Shown: piece after piece, positions 34,243-42,264 of the stretch
Numbering within the stretch: the stretch's first letter is position 1
Layout of the letters: the number at the start of each line of letters is the position of its first letter
Assembly (NCBI GenBank): GCA_028282845.1
Contig: JANQGY010000001.1
Coordinates: forward strand, 1-64,000
Direction: 5' to 3'
DNA from: a bacterium
GTDB lineage: Bacteria; Fidelibacterota; Marinisomatia; Marinisomatales; JAHJCW01
Length of the DNA: 64,000 nucleotides
Program-made: the position numbers and the translations under genes
Notes under the pieces: generated by a model
What the model was told of the DNA's origin: nothing
Databases searched by the model: none
Seen by the model: the letters and a program-made list of their open reading frames with translations, nothing else

Positions 34243-36264
34243 TTAATTAAAATCATAAGTCAGTGCTAAACGAAAGTTTATGCCGGGCTCGGGATAGCCA
34301 TAGACATTCATATAATCGGTGTCCAAAAGATTGTCTATCAATGCGTCAAAGCTCAGATTGTGGCTCAAAAATTCCCACTTACAATGTAAGCTGAAAGATA
34401 GAATGGCATAAGGCTCTATATATTTATCTTCCGGATAGTCATAGATGTATATCTGCTTACCGGTGAAACGTAATTGTAATCCGGTTTTAATGTGTTCCCC
34501 AAGGTAATTTAAAGAAGCATTACCACTGTGTTTTGGCGAATAACGTACGGCTCGGTCCGTTGCAAGATTCATTGCGCTAACAAAGGTATAATTGCTACTT
34601 ACATACCATGAACCGATTATTGTCTTGGCTTGTAAAGAAACCGCAGTGCGATGTACCTTAGCAAGGTTTACCGGCCGCCAATAAGGATTGCCCGGCTGCC
34701 ACTTGATCAGATTTTTGCTGTTCGTATCATTTATAAGCAACGCAAAATAGTAGTTTGGAAGAGGATTATATTTTAGCGTCAATGAGTGCCGACTGGTGTG
34801 CTCGGCTTCAAGATCGGGATTGCCGACATAAGTCCAATACATGTCACTGAAAGTCGGATAACGAAATGCTGTCCCACCGGAATAAATGACAGACATAGAT
34901 TTGAATGGTTGTATAAGTAAGCTTAGATCGTAAGTAGTCTCACCGTATAAATCCAGGGAATGATCGTAGCGAACGGCCGGCGCTAATGATAACCATTCTA
35001 ACGGCTGATAATTGAAACCCAATGCAGTTGCATAAGTTGTGCGATCGTGTTCACCGGCATCAGTGCTATTGATCCGATCCAACGCTATTTCCGTATTAAT
35101 AAATATTTCCCAATACCTGCCAAAACGCAGCCGGCTGTCCACTTGTATTTGGTTGGATTCAGTGAAATGGTCGCTATTTTGCGGTGTCGTCCAGGGATTA
35201 TAATAATATAAAGAGTTATATCTGTGATTGATCCTGCCTCTTACATAACCAAAAGAGGTTGCGCTTATCAAATTAAGTGCTACTAAACGTAGTTCATCCT
35301 CTGAAGTTGCATCGGGTGTCGGGGAATAAATTTGTCCGGCCAATTCCCGATCCTGCCAAGTGTTCAAGTAATAGGCATTAACAACATATTTTTGTTGCAA
35401 CATGCTTTCCAAACGGGTGAAAATATATTTTTGCTGCATGGCATTGTTTTCACGCGTAATAACTTGATCACGCCAAGTACTGTCAAAATTCCCCTCTTCA
35501 CTAAAAGTACCTGCTCCTATATCGAATGAATAATTCTTGCGATGTTTTTTCCAATTGAAATCAAATGATTGATACCCAAAGCTTCCGGCTGCATAAGAGA
35601 TATATGAACCGGTCGGTTTAACTTTGAGATTTACACTTCCATCTATTGCACCGGAACCATGCAAAATACCGGCGGAGTTATCCACCGTAATTTTGTTAAC
35701 TAATAACAATGGTATCTGTGATATATCAGATTGACCGACTATTGGGTTTGTTAAATCAACGCCCTCCAATAACACTTTGGTATGAACTGCCGAACCACCA
35801 TTCAGGGTAATAGTAAGGTTACTGGCTGCGCTCCCATAAGATCGGATAGATAGACCGGGGATTTCTTTCATCCAATTATGTGTTGATAGTCTGTTAGCAG
35901 CAGAGCGTGTAACGGTAGCGGTTGCCTCCTCCAAGGGATTGGTTTTGCCCTCAACAATAATATCCGCTAATTGGATATTATCAGATTGCAGATGAATTGT
36001 ATAATATGCTGATTCGGTCAGTACAATTTGCTTCTTCAAATATCCAAAACGCGATACACTGATTGTATCGCCTTGTGCGGTATTACAATGCAGATAGAAA
36101 TTTCCGTTTTCATCGGATATGCACCATTGTCCGGTGGCTTGATGAATAATAGCTACAAATGGTAAAGGTTGATTATTGGTAGAATATGTCCTGCCGCTGA
36201 TGTCGCCCGACAATTGCAACGGGATTATTACCGCTACAACTATTAAGGTGAATAGTTTAGACAC
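34243..36264 (-). CDS. btuB: TonB-dependent vitamin B12 receptor (BtuB-like)
   Basis: 673 residues, GTG start 6 nt after a hairpin. A signal peptide precedes a carboxypeptidase-regulatory-like domain (about 22-95), a plug (about 105-215, GILHGSGAIDGSVNLKV) and a barrel containing FRYPTFSDMYW...GNPDLEAEHT, ending in an aromatic strand (LTYDFN). Function is assigned mainly from the cobalamin riboswitch directly upstream and the BtuG-like partner downstream: it imports cobalamin or corrinoids across the outer membrane with TonB energy. Confidence 0.85.
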   Translation of the reverse strand: MSKLFTLIVVAVIIPLQLSGDISGRTYSTNNQPLPFVAIIHQATGQWCISDENGNFYLHCNTAQGDTISVSRFGYLKKQIVLTESAYYTIHLQSDNIQLADIIVEGKTNPLEEATATVTRSAANRLSTHNWMKEIPGLSIRSYGSAASNLTITLNGGSAVHTKVLLEGVDLTNPIVGQSDISQIPLLLVNKITVDNSAGILHGSGAIDGSVNLKVKPTGSYISYAAGSFGYQSFDFNWKKHRKNYSFDIGAGTFSEEGNFDSTWRDQVITRENNAMQQKYIFTRLESMLQQKYVVNAYYLNTWQDRELAGQIYSPTPDATSEDELRLVALNLISATSFGYVRGRINHRYNSLYYYNPWTTPQNSDHFTESNQIQVDSRLRFGRYWEIFINTEIALDRINSTDAGEHDRTTYATALGFNYQPLEWLSLAPAVRYDHSLDLYGETTYDLSLLIQPFKSMSVIYSGGTAFRYPTFSDMYWTYVGNPDLEAEHTSRHSLTLKYNPLPNYYFALLINDTNSKNLIKWQPGNPYWRPVNLAKVHRTAVSLQAKTIIGSWYVSSNYTFVSAMNLATDRAVRYSPKHSGNASLNYLGEHIKTGLQLRFTGKQIYIYDYPEDKYIEPYAILSFSLHCKWEFLSHNLSFDALIDNLLDTDYMNVYGYPEPGINFRLALTYDFN

Positions 36265-36270
36265 TCAGAA

Positions 36271-36288
36271 CCCCGATTTTAATCGGGG
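36271..36288 (-). promoter_or_regulatory. Hairpin masking the btuB ribosome site (riboswitch expression platform)
   Basis: CCCCGATT/AATCGGGG forms an 8-bp stem with a 2-nt loop on paper (4 nt in practice). On the minus strand its 3' arm GGGG lies 6 nt before the GTG start of btuB and is the only Shine-Dalgarno-like sequence there. Pairing would hide it, fitting translational control by the cobalamin aptamer upstream. There is no U-run, so it is not a terminator in this direction. Confidence 0.5.
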
Positions 36289-36371
36289 CTTTGAGACATG
36301 AATAAATATTTTTATTAATATAGCATATCATGACTTTTAACCCGCAAGTCTTTAGATTATAAAATACAATT

Positions 36372-36522
36372 ACAAGGTTTCCTGACTTACGCTATTAAAT
36401 GACATCGCCTTCTCATCCTTTTGGGGACAATGGCTAACTCATGTCATTTTGCCTTTGACTTCAAATTAGGCTCGCGATTACAGTAGCGGGAACTGTACTC
36501 GATTCGCACGAGTTTCCCTTGA
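36372..36522 (-). ncRNA. Cobalamin (AdoCbl-type) riboswitch
   Basis: On the minus strand the conserved blocks appear in order: CAAGGGAAACTCG (P1/P2 side), GTTCCCGCTACTGTAA (core, compare CCCGCAACTGTAA), GCGAGCC, GTTAGCCATTGTCCCC with GAGAAGGC, and the B12 box AAGTCAGGAAACC followed by TTG that closes P1. Spacing and order match the cobalamin riboswitch. It controls the BtuB-BtuG pair, lowering expression when B12 is plentiful. The rest of the 414-bp gap 36265-36678 holds the expression-platform hairpin and, presumably, the promoters of btuB and of the plus-strand NlpC/P60 gene. Confidence 0.93.
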
Positions 36523-36678
36523 TATAATTGTTTGATTTTCCAAATAGCCGATTAAACTTACATACTTTTCGTAATAATAAATATTGATTTATATAAATTT
36601 GAAAAAATACGCACCGGAAACCTTTCTTTTTATTAATGACAAATCATAATAATAGTGATTAACATTTAGCCTTTAATC

Positions 36679-37455
36679 ATGCAATATTTAATTATAAATA
36701 CAACAGTTGCCAACGTTTATGCAGAGCCTGCACATGATTCGGCGGTTACCACACAAGCCTTATTGGGTGAATCATGTGAAATTATTGACGTCAAAAATGA
36801 TTGGTATCATATTAGGCAATGGGATGATTACACCGGTTGGATTTACTATTTCCATGGGATTGTCAGCGATGCAAAATATATGACGAATGCAATAGTACAG
36901 GATTTGTACGGACAAATTCAAAACGAAGATGGTACGACTATATGTAACGTAGTTTTTGGAACTATGCTGTATAATAAAATTGTTAACAAAAAAAGTAAAA
37001 TTATTTTACCCGATGGAAGAGAAGGCTTCAGCAAAGTGCTGATTGAAGAAAAAGCACAAATTCCGAACAGAAATAACATCATTGATATTGCAAAAAGATT
37101 TATTGGCGTTCCCTATCTTTGGGGTGGCAAAACTCCTTACGGAATGGACTGTTCCGGTTTGGTTCAAACCGTTTTCAAGTCAGTCGGCATTGGTTTGGCG
37201 CGTAATGCTTTTCAGCAGGCGGAAATGCTGAAAAATTATCGCATTGCGAAAAATGAACTGCAGGCAGGTGATCTATTATTTTTTGGTGAAAAGGAAAAAA
37301 TCACCCATGTTGCAATCTCGTTAGGAGGGCTGAATTTTATTAATGCCCGTGGCTATGTCGGGGTTGAAAGTATTGATGAGAAAAATTCCCAATACAATAG
37401 TAAATTACGCGACTTATTTTTGCACGCAATTAGCGTAAAAGAACTGTTAGATTGA
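36679..37455 (+). CDS. NlpC/P60 gamma-D-glutamyl peptidase with SH3 domains (YkfC-like)
   Basis: 258 residues: SH3b-type repeats (about 3-120, with TTVANVYAEP and TGWIYY) and an NlpC/P60 cysteine peptidase domain (about 127-245). The catalytic Cys158 is in YGMDCSGLV, His210 in ITHVAISLG, and the third polar residue is in FINARG. No signal peptide is seen, so like YkfC it probably cleaves imported murein peptides in the cytoplasm (cell-wall recycling) rather than the wall itself. Divergent from the riboswitch. Confidence 0.87.
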   Translation: MQYLIINTTVANVYAEPAHDSAVTTQALLGESCEIIDVKNDWYHIRQWDDYTGWIYYFHGIVSDAKYMTNAIVQDLYGQIQNEDGTTICNVVFGTMLYNKIVNKKSKIILPDGREGFSKVLIEEKAQIPNRNNIIDIAKRFIGVPYLWGGKTPYGMDCSGLVQTVFKSVGIGLARNAFQQAEMLKNYRIAKNELQAGDLLFFGEKEKITHVAISLGGLNFINARGYVGVESIDEKNSQYNSKLRDLFLHAISVKELLD

Positions 37456-37457
37456 CC

Positions 37458-38003
37458 ATGAGTGTACATAATATATCAAAAAATGGTAGTTTATTAAATC
37501 GGGCGGTATTGGTGCTCAACACTAATTATGCCCCGCTCGAGATATGTTCCGCCCGACGAGCGATCTGTTTATATTATTTAGAAAAAATTGATGTATTGAT
37601 TAATTATGTAGATGTTGTACGCTCACCATCGGTGATCCTGAATATACCGAGTGTTATTAAACTGAAAGACTTTGTGCGGCATAATAGCATGGAATTGATT
37701 TTGAGTCGCAAAAATATTTTTCACCGCGACAATCATGTTTGTCAATATTGCGGCAACAAGTCCGGACCGCATACAATTGATCATGTAATACCAAGAGAAA
37801 AAGGCGGAATGGACACTTGGGAAAATTTGGTAACGGCTTGTGCACCGTGTAATATAATAAAAGGCAATCGCACACCGGAAGCAGCCGGGATGGTGCTCCG
37901 TAAAAGACCGATCAAGCCAAACAGGATTCACTATTTCCAACAGTTTGTCGGACTCAAGCAAAGAGAATGGCGACCATTTTTGTTTATGGAATCTTTGAAT
38001 TAG
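37458..38003 (+). CDS. HNH endonuclease-domain protein
   Basis: About 181 residues from ATG 37458, 2 bp after the NlpC/P60 stop. A conserved N-terminal part (NRAVLVLNTNYAPLEICSARRA) precedes the HNH module CQYCG...TIDHVIPREKGG...WENLVTACAPCN, with two CxxC zinc pairs and the DH catalytic pair. This stand-alone HNH family is widespread on bacterial chromosomes outside of mobile elements. Exact function unknown. Confidence 0.85.
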   Translation: MSVHNISKNGSLLNRAVLVLNTNYAPLEICSARRAICLYYLEKIDVLINYVDVVRSPSVILNIPSVIKLKDFVRHNSMELILSRKNIFHRDNHVCQYCGNKSGPHTIDHVIPREKGGMDTWENLVTACAPCNIIKGNRTPEAAGMVLRKRPIKPNRIHYFQQFVGLKQREWRPFLFMESLN

Positions 38004-38012
38004 GTAATATTT

Positions 38013-38984
38013 ATGAAACGAGTTTTAAGCGGTATTCAACCTTCAGGCCAATTACATATTGGTAATTATTTCGGGATGATGTCCCGCATGATCCAATATC
38101 AGGAAGAGAATGAGTTATTCTGTTTTATAGTGGATTATCATGCGCTCACCACGATTAACGACCGCAAAAAGTTAGAGTCAAATACACTTAATGCAGCGAT
38201 TGATTTTTTAGCTTTGGGGCTAGATCCGCAAAAAGTGATATTCTGGATACAAAGCGATGTTCCGCAAGTAACCGAACTAACTTGGTTGCTCTCAACTGTA
38301 ACAAACATGGGATTATTGGAGCGAGCAACGTCATATAAAGATAAAACAATCCGCGGTATTGCCGCTAATGCCGGCTTATTTAATTATCCGATATTGATGG
38401 CTGCCGACATCCTTTGTTTTGGAGGAGACATAGTTCCTGTCGGTAAAGATCAGAAGCAACATCTTGAGATAACGCGTGACATTGCACAGCGGTTCAATAA
38501 TATTTATGGCGATGTTTTTGTGATTCCAGAAGCGGACATTAACAAATCATCGCAGTTAATTCCCGGTATTGACGGACAAAAGATGAGTAAATCGTATGGA
38601 AACGACATCCCGATTTTTGATGATGAAAAAAAAATACAGAAACGCATAATGTCAATCACTACCGATTCAACGCCGATTGACGAACCCAAGGATAAAAATA
38701 CACCGCTATTTCAATTATATTCCTTATTCCTCGATGAAAAAGGTAAACAGGAGTTGAGGGATAGGTTTGATGAACCCGGATTAAAATACGGCGAGGTCAA
38801 AAAGGAATTAGCTGAGACTGTACTAGAGTATTTCCATCCCTATCGTGATAAGCGGGAAGAACTCTCTAAAAATTTGGATTACGTAAAACAAGTACTGAAA
38901 GAAGGTGCTGCCAAGGCAGCGGCCGAAGCCGATACTTATTTAAATGAAGCTCGTAGGGCAATGGGACTCAATTACTCAGGATAA
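38013..38984 (+). CDS. trpS: Tryptophanyl-tRNA synthetase
   Basis: 323 residues, a class I synthetase. HIGN (15-18) in SGIQPSGQLHIGNYFG and KMSKS (190-194) are both intact, and the GKDQKQHLEITRDIA segment is typical of TrpRS. It charges tRNA-Trp. Normal length; located 9 bp after the HNH gene and ending directly before scpA. Confidence 0.97.
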   Translation: MKRVLSGIQPSGQLHIGNYFGMMSRMIQYQEENELFCFIVDYHALTTINDRKKLESNTLNAAIDFLALGLDPQKVIFWIQSDVPQVTELTWLLSTVTNMGLLERATSYKDKTIRGIAANAGLFNYPILMAADILCFGGDIVPVGKDQKQHLEITRDIAQRFNNIYGDVFVIPEADINKSSQLIPGIDGQKMSKSYGNDIPIFDDEKKIQKRIMSITTDSTPIDEPKDKNTPLFQLYSLFLDEKGKQELRDRFDEPGLKYGEVKKELAETVLEYFHPYRDKREELSKNLDYVKQVLKEGAAKAAAEADTYLNEARRAMGLNYSG

Positions 38985-39701
38985 ATGTACAAAGTTCATC
39001 TTGAAAATTTTGATGGTCCTTTAGACCTGCTCCTATTCTTCATCAGGCGGGATGAGATTGATATTTACGATATTCCGATTTCGCATATAACCAAGGAATA
39101 TCTTGACACGCTTGATCAGATGCAGCAGATCAATGTCGGGGTAGCCGGTGAATTTATTGAAATGGCGGCAACGCTGATGCGGATCAAATCCAAGATGTTA
39201 TTACCAAAACCGCAATTAGATGAAGAAATTGAAGACCCCCGTTCGCCATTGGTTAGACAGTTGCTCGAATACCGACGCTATAAAGAATTAGCACAGCAAT
39301 TGGAGCAATTATCCGAAGAGCGCAGCCATTATTTCCCGCGTAGTTATGAAACTCCGATACCAACCGGAGAAGAAGACCCCGGTGTTTATTTACGACAAGT
39401 TTCTTTGTATGACATTGCCCAATATTTTAAAGTGGCAATGGAGAATAAACCGATCATTTCGCGCTATGAATTGCAGCGGGAAGAACTGAGTTTGGATGAT
39501 CAAAAAGCTTTAATCTTGGCAAATTTGGACGAAAGAGGAAGTCTCAAATTCTCGATCTTGATCGGTAAATTGGAAACCAAAATCGAGGTCATTATTACTT
39601 TTTTAGCGATTTTGGAAATGATCCGAAACGAAGAAATTGAAATTATTCAGAAAGAATTGTTCGGTGAAATGGCAATCCAAATCAAAGGTGTCAAAGAATA
39701 A
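38985..39701 (+). CDS. scpA: Segregation and condensation protein A (kleisin)
   Basis: 238 residues. N-terminal FDGPLDLLLFFIRRDEIDIYDIPI is the ScpA signature, followed by MRIKSKMLLPKP and RQLLEYRRYKELA. The C-terminal winged helix contacts SMC. It forms the SMC-ScpAB condensin for chromosome folding and segregation. It starts immediately after trpS and is followed 1 bp later by scpB. Confidence 0.96.
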   Translation: MYKVHLENFDGPLDLLLFFIRRDEIDIYDIPISHITKEYLDTLDQMQQINVGVAGEFIEMAATLMRIKSKMLLPKPQLDEEIEDPRSPLVRQLLEYRRYKELAQQLEQLSEERSHYFPRSYETPIPTGEEDPGVYLRQVSLYDIAQYFKVAMENKPIISRYELQREELSLDDQKALILANLDERGSLKFSILIGKLETKIEVIITFLAILEMIRNEEIEIIQKELFGEMAIQIKGVKE

Positions 39702-39702
39702 G

Positions 39703-40284
39703 ATGGAACAAAAAGAAATTCAGCAAATTATTGAGGCTTTACTTTTTGCCTCTCCGGAACCATTGACTCAAACAGAAATCAATGCGATCTTTGAACCGGA
39801 CGTAACTGAGTTGCAAGCTATAAACTTAGAAGAAATAATTGAAGAATTGCGCAATAAGTACAATCAGAATGATAATGCTTTTAATATTGTTAATGTTGCC
39901 GGCGGATACCAATTGGTTTCAAGACCGGAATTTGAAGTTTTTATCAGGCGTTTGTTAAAAAAGAGCGGACGTTTAGCGCTTACCAAAGCCTCTTTGGAGA
40001 CCTTGGCAATTGTGGCTTATCGTCAACCAGTCAATCGTTATGAGATTGAATCAATCCGCGGTGTTGATTCGAGCGGAGTTCTTAAAACGCTGTTATCCAA
40101 AAATTTGATCAGGATCAAAGGACGTGATGCCGGTCCCGGAAGACCATTACTTTACACTACAACTGAAAAATATTTAGAATATTTTGGATTAAGTAGTTTA
40201 TCGGATATGCCGAAAATATCCGAGATTGCCGATTTAGAAAAATCGGAAACTCCGCAAGATAGCCAAACTGATGCGTTTGAATAA
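39703..40284 (+). CDS. scpB: Segregation and condensation protein B
   Basis: About 193 residues from ATG 39703 (a longer frame overlaps scpA and is not needed). Two winged helices: IQQIIEALLFASPEPLTQTE at the start and LALTKASLETLAIVAYRQPV with the GRDAGPGRPLLYTTT segment. Partner of ScpA in the SMC complex. Its 3' end overlaps the pseudouridine synthase gene by 14 bp. Confidence 0.95.
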   Translation: MEQKEIQQIIEALLFASPEPLTQTEINAIFEPDVTELQAINLEEIIEELRNKYNQNDNAFNIVNVAGGYQLVSRPEFEVFIRRLLKKSGRLALTKASLETLAIVAYRQPVNRYEIESIRGVDSSGVLKTLLSKNLIRIKGRDAGPGRPLLYTTTEKYLEYFGLSSLSDMPKISEIADLEKSETPQDSQTDAFE

Positions 40285-40969
40285 ATATCTCGCGCATGCC
40301 GGAGTAGCATCGCGGCGGGAATCCGACCGATTAATTCAAAAAGGCACTGTTCAGGTCAATGGTAAATTGATTGATGATCCTGCTTATGAAGTCTCAAATA
40401 AAGATCAAATTATGTATGATGGACAGGTTTTGCGGCTACAGGAAGAAACGGTTGTTTATATGCTTAATAAGCCCAAAAATGTGATCACTACCGCCAAAGA
40501 TACGCATGGGCGCAAAACCGTCTTTGATTATGTTCCACAGAATATCCGCCTATTTTCAATTGGACGTTTAGACAAGGATACAACCGGTTTGATCCTGTTG
40601 ACCAATGATGGTAAATTAGCCAATTATTTGATGCACCCGCGCAACCGTATTCCCCGTTATTATGAAGTTGAGATCAGCAGCAGGTTAAGCGACAAGGAAA
40701 TTGCTAAAATCAAAAAGGGTGTGTTTATTGGCGATGGTGAATGGGGCCGAGGGGAGGTTGTAAATCAAGTAAGCAAGAAAGGTCGTTCAACTGTCAAAAT
40801 TCTACTCCATCAAGGCAAGAAGCGCGAGGTAAGGCGTATCTTTGAATTTTTGGGTAAAAAAGTATATAGCCTACACCGCTATCAATATGGTAAACTTACA
40901 CTTGGTAATTTACAACTTGGGCAATGGCGCGGCTTGAGTAATGCGGAGATCAATAAATTAAGAAAATAA
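40271..40969 (+). CDS. RluB/RsuA-type rRNA pseudouridine synthase
   Basis: 232 residues with an N-terminal S4 RNA-binding domain (LNKYLAHAGVASRRESDRLI) and the RsuA/RluB catalytic domain with FSIGRLDKDTTGLILLTNDG, in which the Asp of GRLD is the nucleophile, and GKKREVRRIFEFLG near the end. The scpA-scpB-rluB order is common, supporting RluB (23S rRNA) over RsuA. Last gene of this operon. Confidence 0.92.
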   Translation: MRLNKYLAHAGVASRRESDRLIQKGTVQVNGKLIDDPAYEVSNKDQIMYDGQVLRLQEETVVYMLNKPKNVITTAKDTHGRKTVFDYVPQNIRLFSIGRLDKDTTGLILLTNDGKLANYLMHPRNRIPRYYEVEISSRLSDKEIAKIKKGVFIGDGEWGRGEVVNQVSKKGRSTVKILLHQGKKREVRRIFEFLGKKVYSLHRYQYGKLTLGNLQLGQWRGLSNAEINKLRK

Positions 40970-40970
40970 C

Positions 40971-41052
40971 TGCCATTCCGCGCTTGCCTGTGCCGCTCAG
41001 CGGTGATGCGGAATCCCTAATTAAATAGATTCCTGCCTTCGCGGGAATGACA
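40971..41052. repeat. Palindromic intergenic repeat, copy 1
   Basis: An ~82-bp element bounded by inverted ends TGCCATTCCGC and GCGGGAATGACA, with inner inverted parts (GCGGAATCC / AGATTCCTGC) and the central TTAAATAGATTC. A second copy with the same central sequence is at 42070-42146. It looks like a REP/MITE-type non-coding repeat, and as RNA it could act as a hairpin terminator for the scp operon. Confidence 0.65.
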
Positions 41053-41123
41053 ATAAAATTTATGTATGCTTGTATAAAGCATATTTAGTTTTTAATTTTT
41101 ATAAACATAATTTCATCATTGTA

Positions 41124-41951
41124 ATGAAAAAACTATTACATATATTTGTAGTACTTTTACTCCTCTCCTCAATTTCCTTCTCACAAAGCGGTGCCGCCAA
41201 GTCGTTGGAGATTGGGAATCAGTGGGTGTACCGTTATCGTTCAGAATGTCTAAATCCGTACTATTATAACTCTGACACTTCAATGGTTGAATTAAAGAGA
41301 GATACTGTGATAAATGGCAAGAAATATGCTGTGCTAAATTCCCAATTTCAAAGAGCGGATTCAATTTCAATATTCTATTTTAACATTCAGGATAATTCTG
41401 ATCGAGAAATAGTTGATTTTTCAACTTCAAATGATTCTGTCTTTATTTATGGGAAATATAGGAAAAGAATTATAAAGAGGATGGACGTACCAACAGCGGG
41501 TGGATATTATAAAGAATATATTGAAGGTATCGGCTTAACGATTAATAATCAATATAATAAGACTCCCGATTCGTCTAATAGCAAGCAACTTATAGCTTGT
41601 AGAATCAATGGTGTTGAATATGGTGAAACACATCTGCTAGATGTTGAAAGCGGAGATACTTTAACTAAACCAAATAATTTTATATTATCTCAGAATTTCC
41701 CCAATCCATTTAATCCAACTACGCAAATTTCCTATGAATTACCACAAGATTCTGATGTTGAATTAATTGTTTATAACACACTTGGTAAGGAAGTAGTCAA
41801 ATTGGTTGATAAAAATCAAACAGTTGGTAAATATACAATAAATTGGAATGGTCAGAACGCTCAGGGTAAGCAAATGCCGGGTGGGATTTATTTCTATACT
41901 CTAAAGACCAAAGATTTTACTCAAACCAAGAAAATGCTTCTATTGCGCTAA
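41124..41951 (+). CDS. Secreted protein with T9SS sorting domain, function unknown
   Basis: About 275 residues from ATG 41124 (a longer TTG-initiated frame begins inside the preceding intergenic space). A signal peptide ends near SFSQ. The middle (LEIGNQWVYRYRSECL...) is a small beta-rich domain I do not recognise; the GNQWVYRY opening is common in lipoprotein-like secreted proteins. The C-terminus has the FlgD-like/T9SS domain with NFPNPFNPTTQISYELP, VYNTLGKEV and KKMLLLR. It stands alone between two copies of a palindromic repeat. Confidence 0.78.
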   Translation: MKKLLHIFVVLLLLSSISFSQSGAAKSLEIGNQWVYRYRSECLNPYYYNSDTSMVELKRDTVINGKKYAVLNSQFQRADSISIFYFNIQDNSDREIVDFSTSNDSVFIYGKYRKRIIKRMDVPTAGGYYKEYIEGIGLTINNQYNKTPDSSNSKQLIACRINGVEYGETHLLDVESGDTLTKPNNFILSQNFPNPFNPTTQISYELPQDSDVELIVYNTLGKEVVKLVDKNQTVGKYTINWNGQNAQGKQMPGGIYFYTLKTKDFTQTKKMLLLR

Positions 41952-42014
41952 TTCAGTATTTTAAAATACCCCTTTCTTCCTTCTACATTAATAATTACGA
42001 TGGATAAATTGATT

Positions 42015-42060
42015 CTCCCCCCTTTAAAGGGGGAGACCCCGCATAGCGGGAGAGGGGGTA
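42015..42060. repeat. C/G-rich palindromic repeat
   Basis: CTCCCCCCTTTAAAGGGGGAG followed by CCCCGCATAGCGGG and AGAGGGGG: nested inverted repeats able to form strong hairpins, without coding sense. It resembles a widespread class of intergenic repeats. The 313-bp gap 41952-42264 also contains the perfect 14-bp palindrome GTATTTTAAAATAC (41956-41969), repeat copy 2 and the cmk-rpsA promoter. Confidence 0.55.
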
Positions 42061-42069
42061 AAACATAAA

Positions 42070-42146
42070 TGTCATTCTGAACATAGTGAAGAATCCACAA
42101 AAGGTTAAATAGATTCTTCTCCCGATGAATCGGGATCAGAATGACA
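42070..42146. repeat. Palindromic intergenic repeat, copy 2
   Basis: A 77-bp element with perfect 11-bp terminal inverted repeats TGTCATTCTGA and TCAGAATGACA, inner inverted GAAGAATCC / AGATTCTTC, and a CCCGATGAATCGGG hairpin. It shares the core TTAAATAGATTC and the GAATGACA end with copy 1 at 40971-41052. Non-coding; MITE/REP-like. Confidence 0.7.
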
Positions 42147-42208
42147 AAAGTATAATAATCATAATCATTTTCCCACAATAACCGATTAAAAATATTTGTT
42201 TTAAATTG

Positions 42209-42240
42209 ATTGGAGTTCTCCTCTCCAAAACTTAACTTTG
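42209..42240 (+). promoter_or_regulatory. Bacteroidota-type promoter for cmk-rpsA
   Basis: ATTG (42209-42212), a 20-bp spacer, then TAACTTTG (42233-42240), matching TTTG-N19/21-TAnnTTTG except for one base. It is placed 24 bp before the ATG of the fusion gene, leaving a short leader. Confidence 0.5.
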
Positions 42241-42264
42241 CGGGCTAAACAAGAAGCAAAATAT

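Noticed and set aside
42238..42264. TTG start for cmk-rpsA at 42238
   Set aside because: The TTG is the end of the TAACTTTG promoter element; ATG 42265 begins the canonical cytidylate kinase N-terminus.
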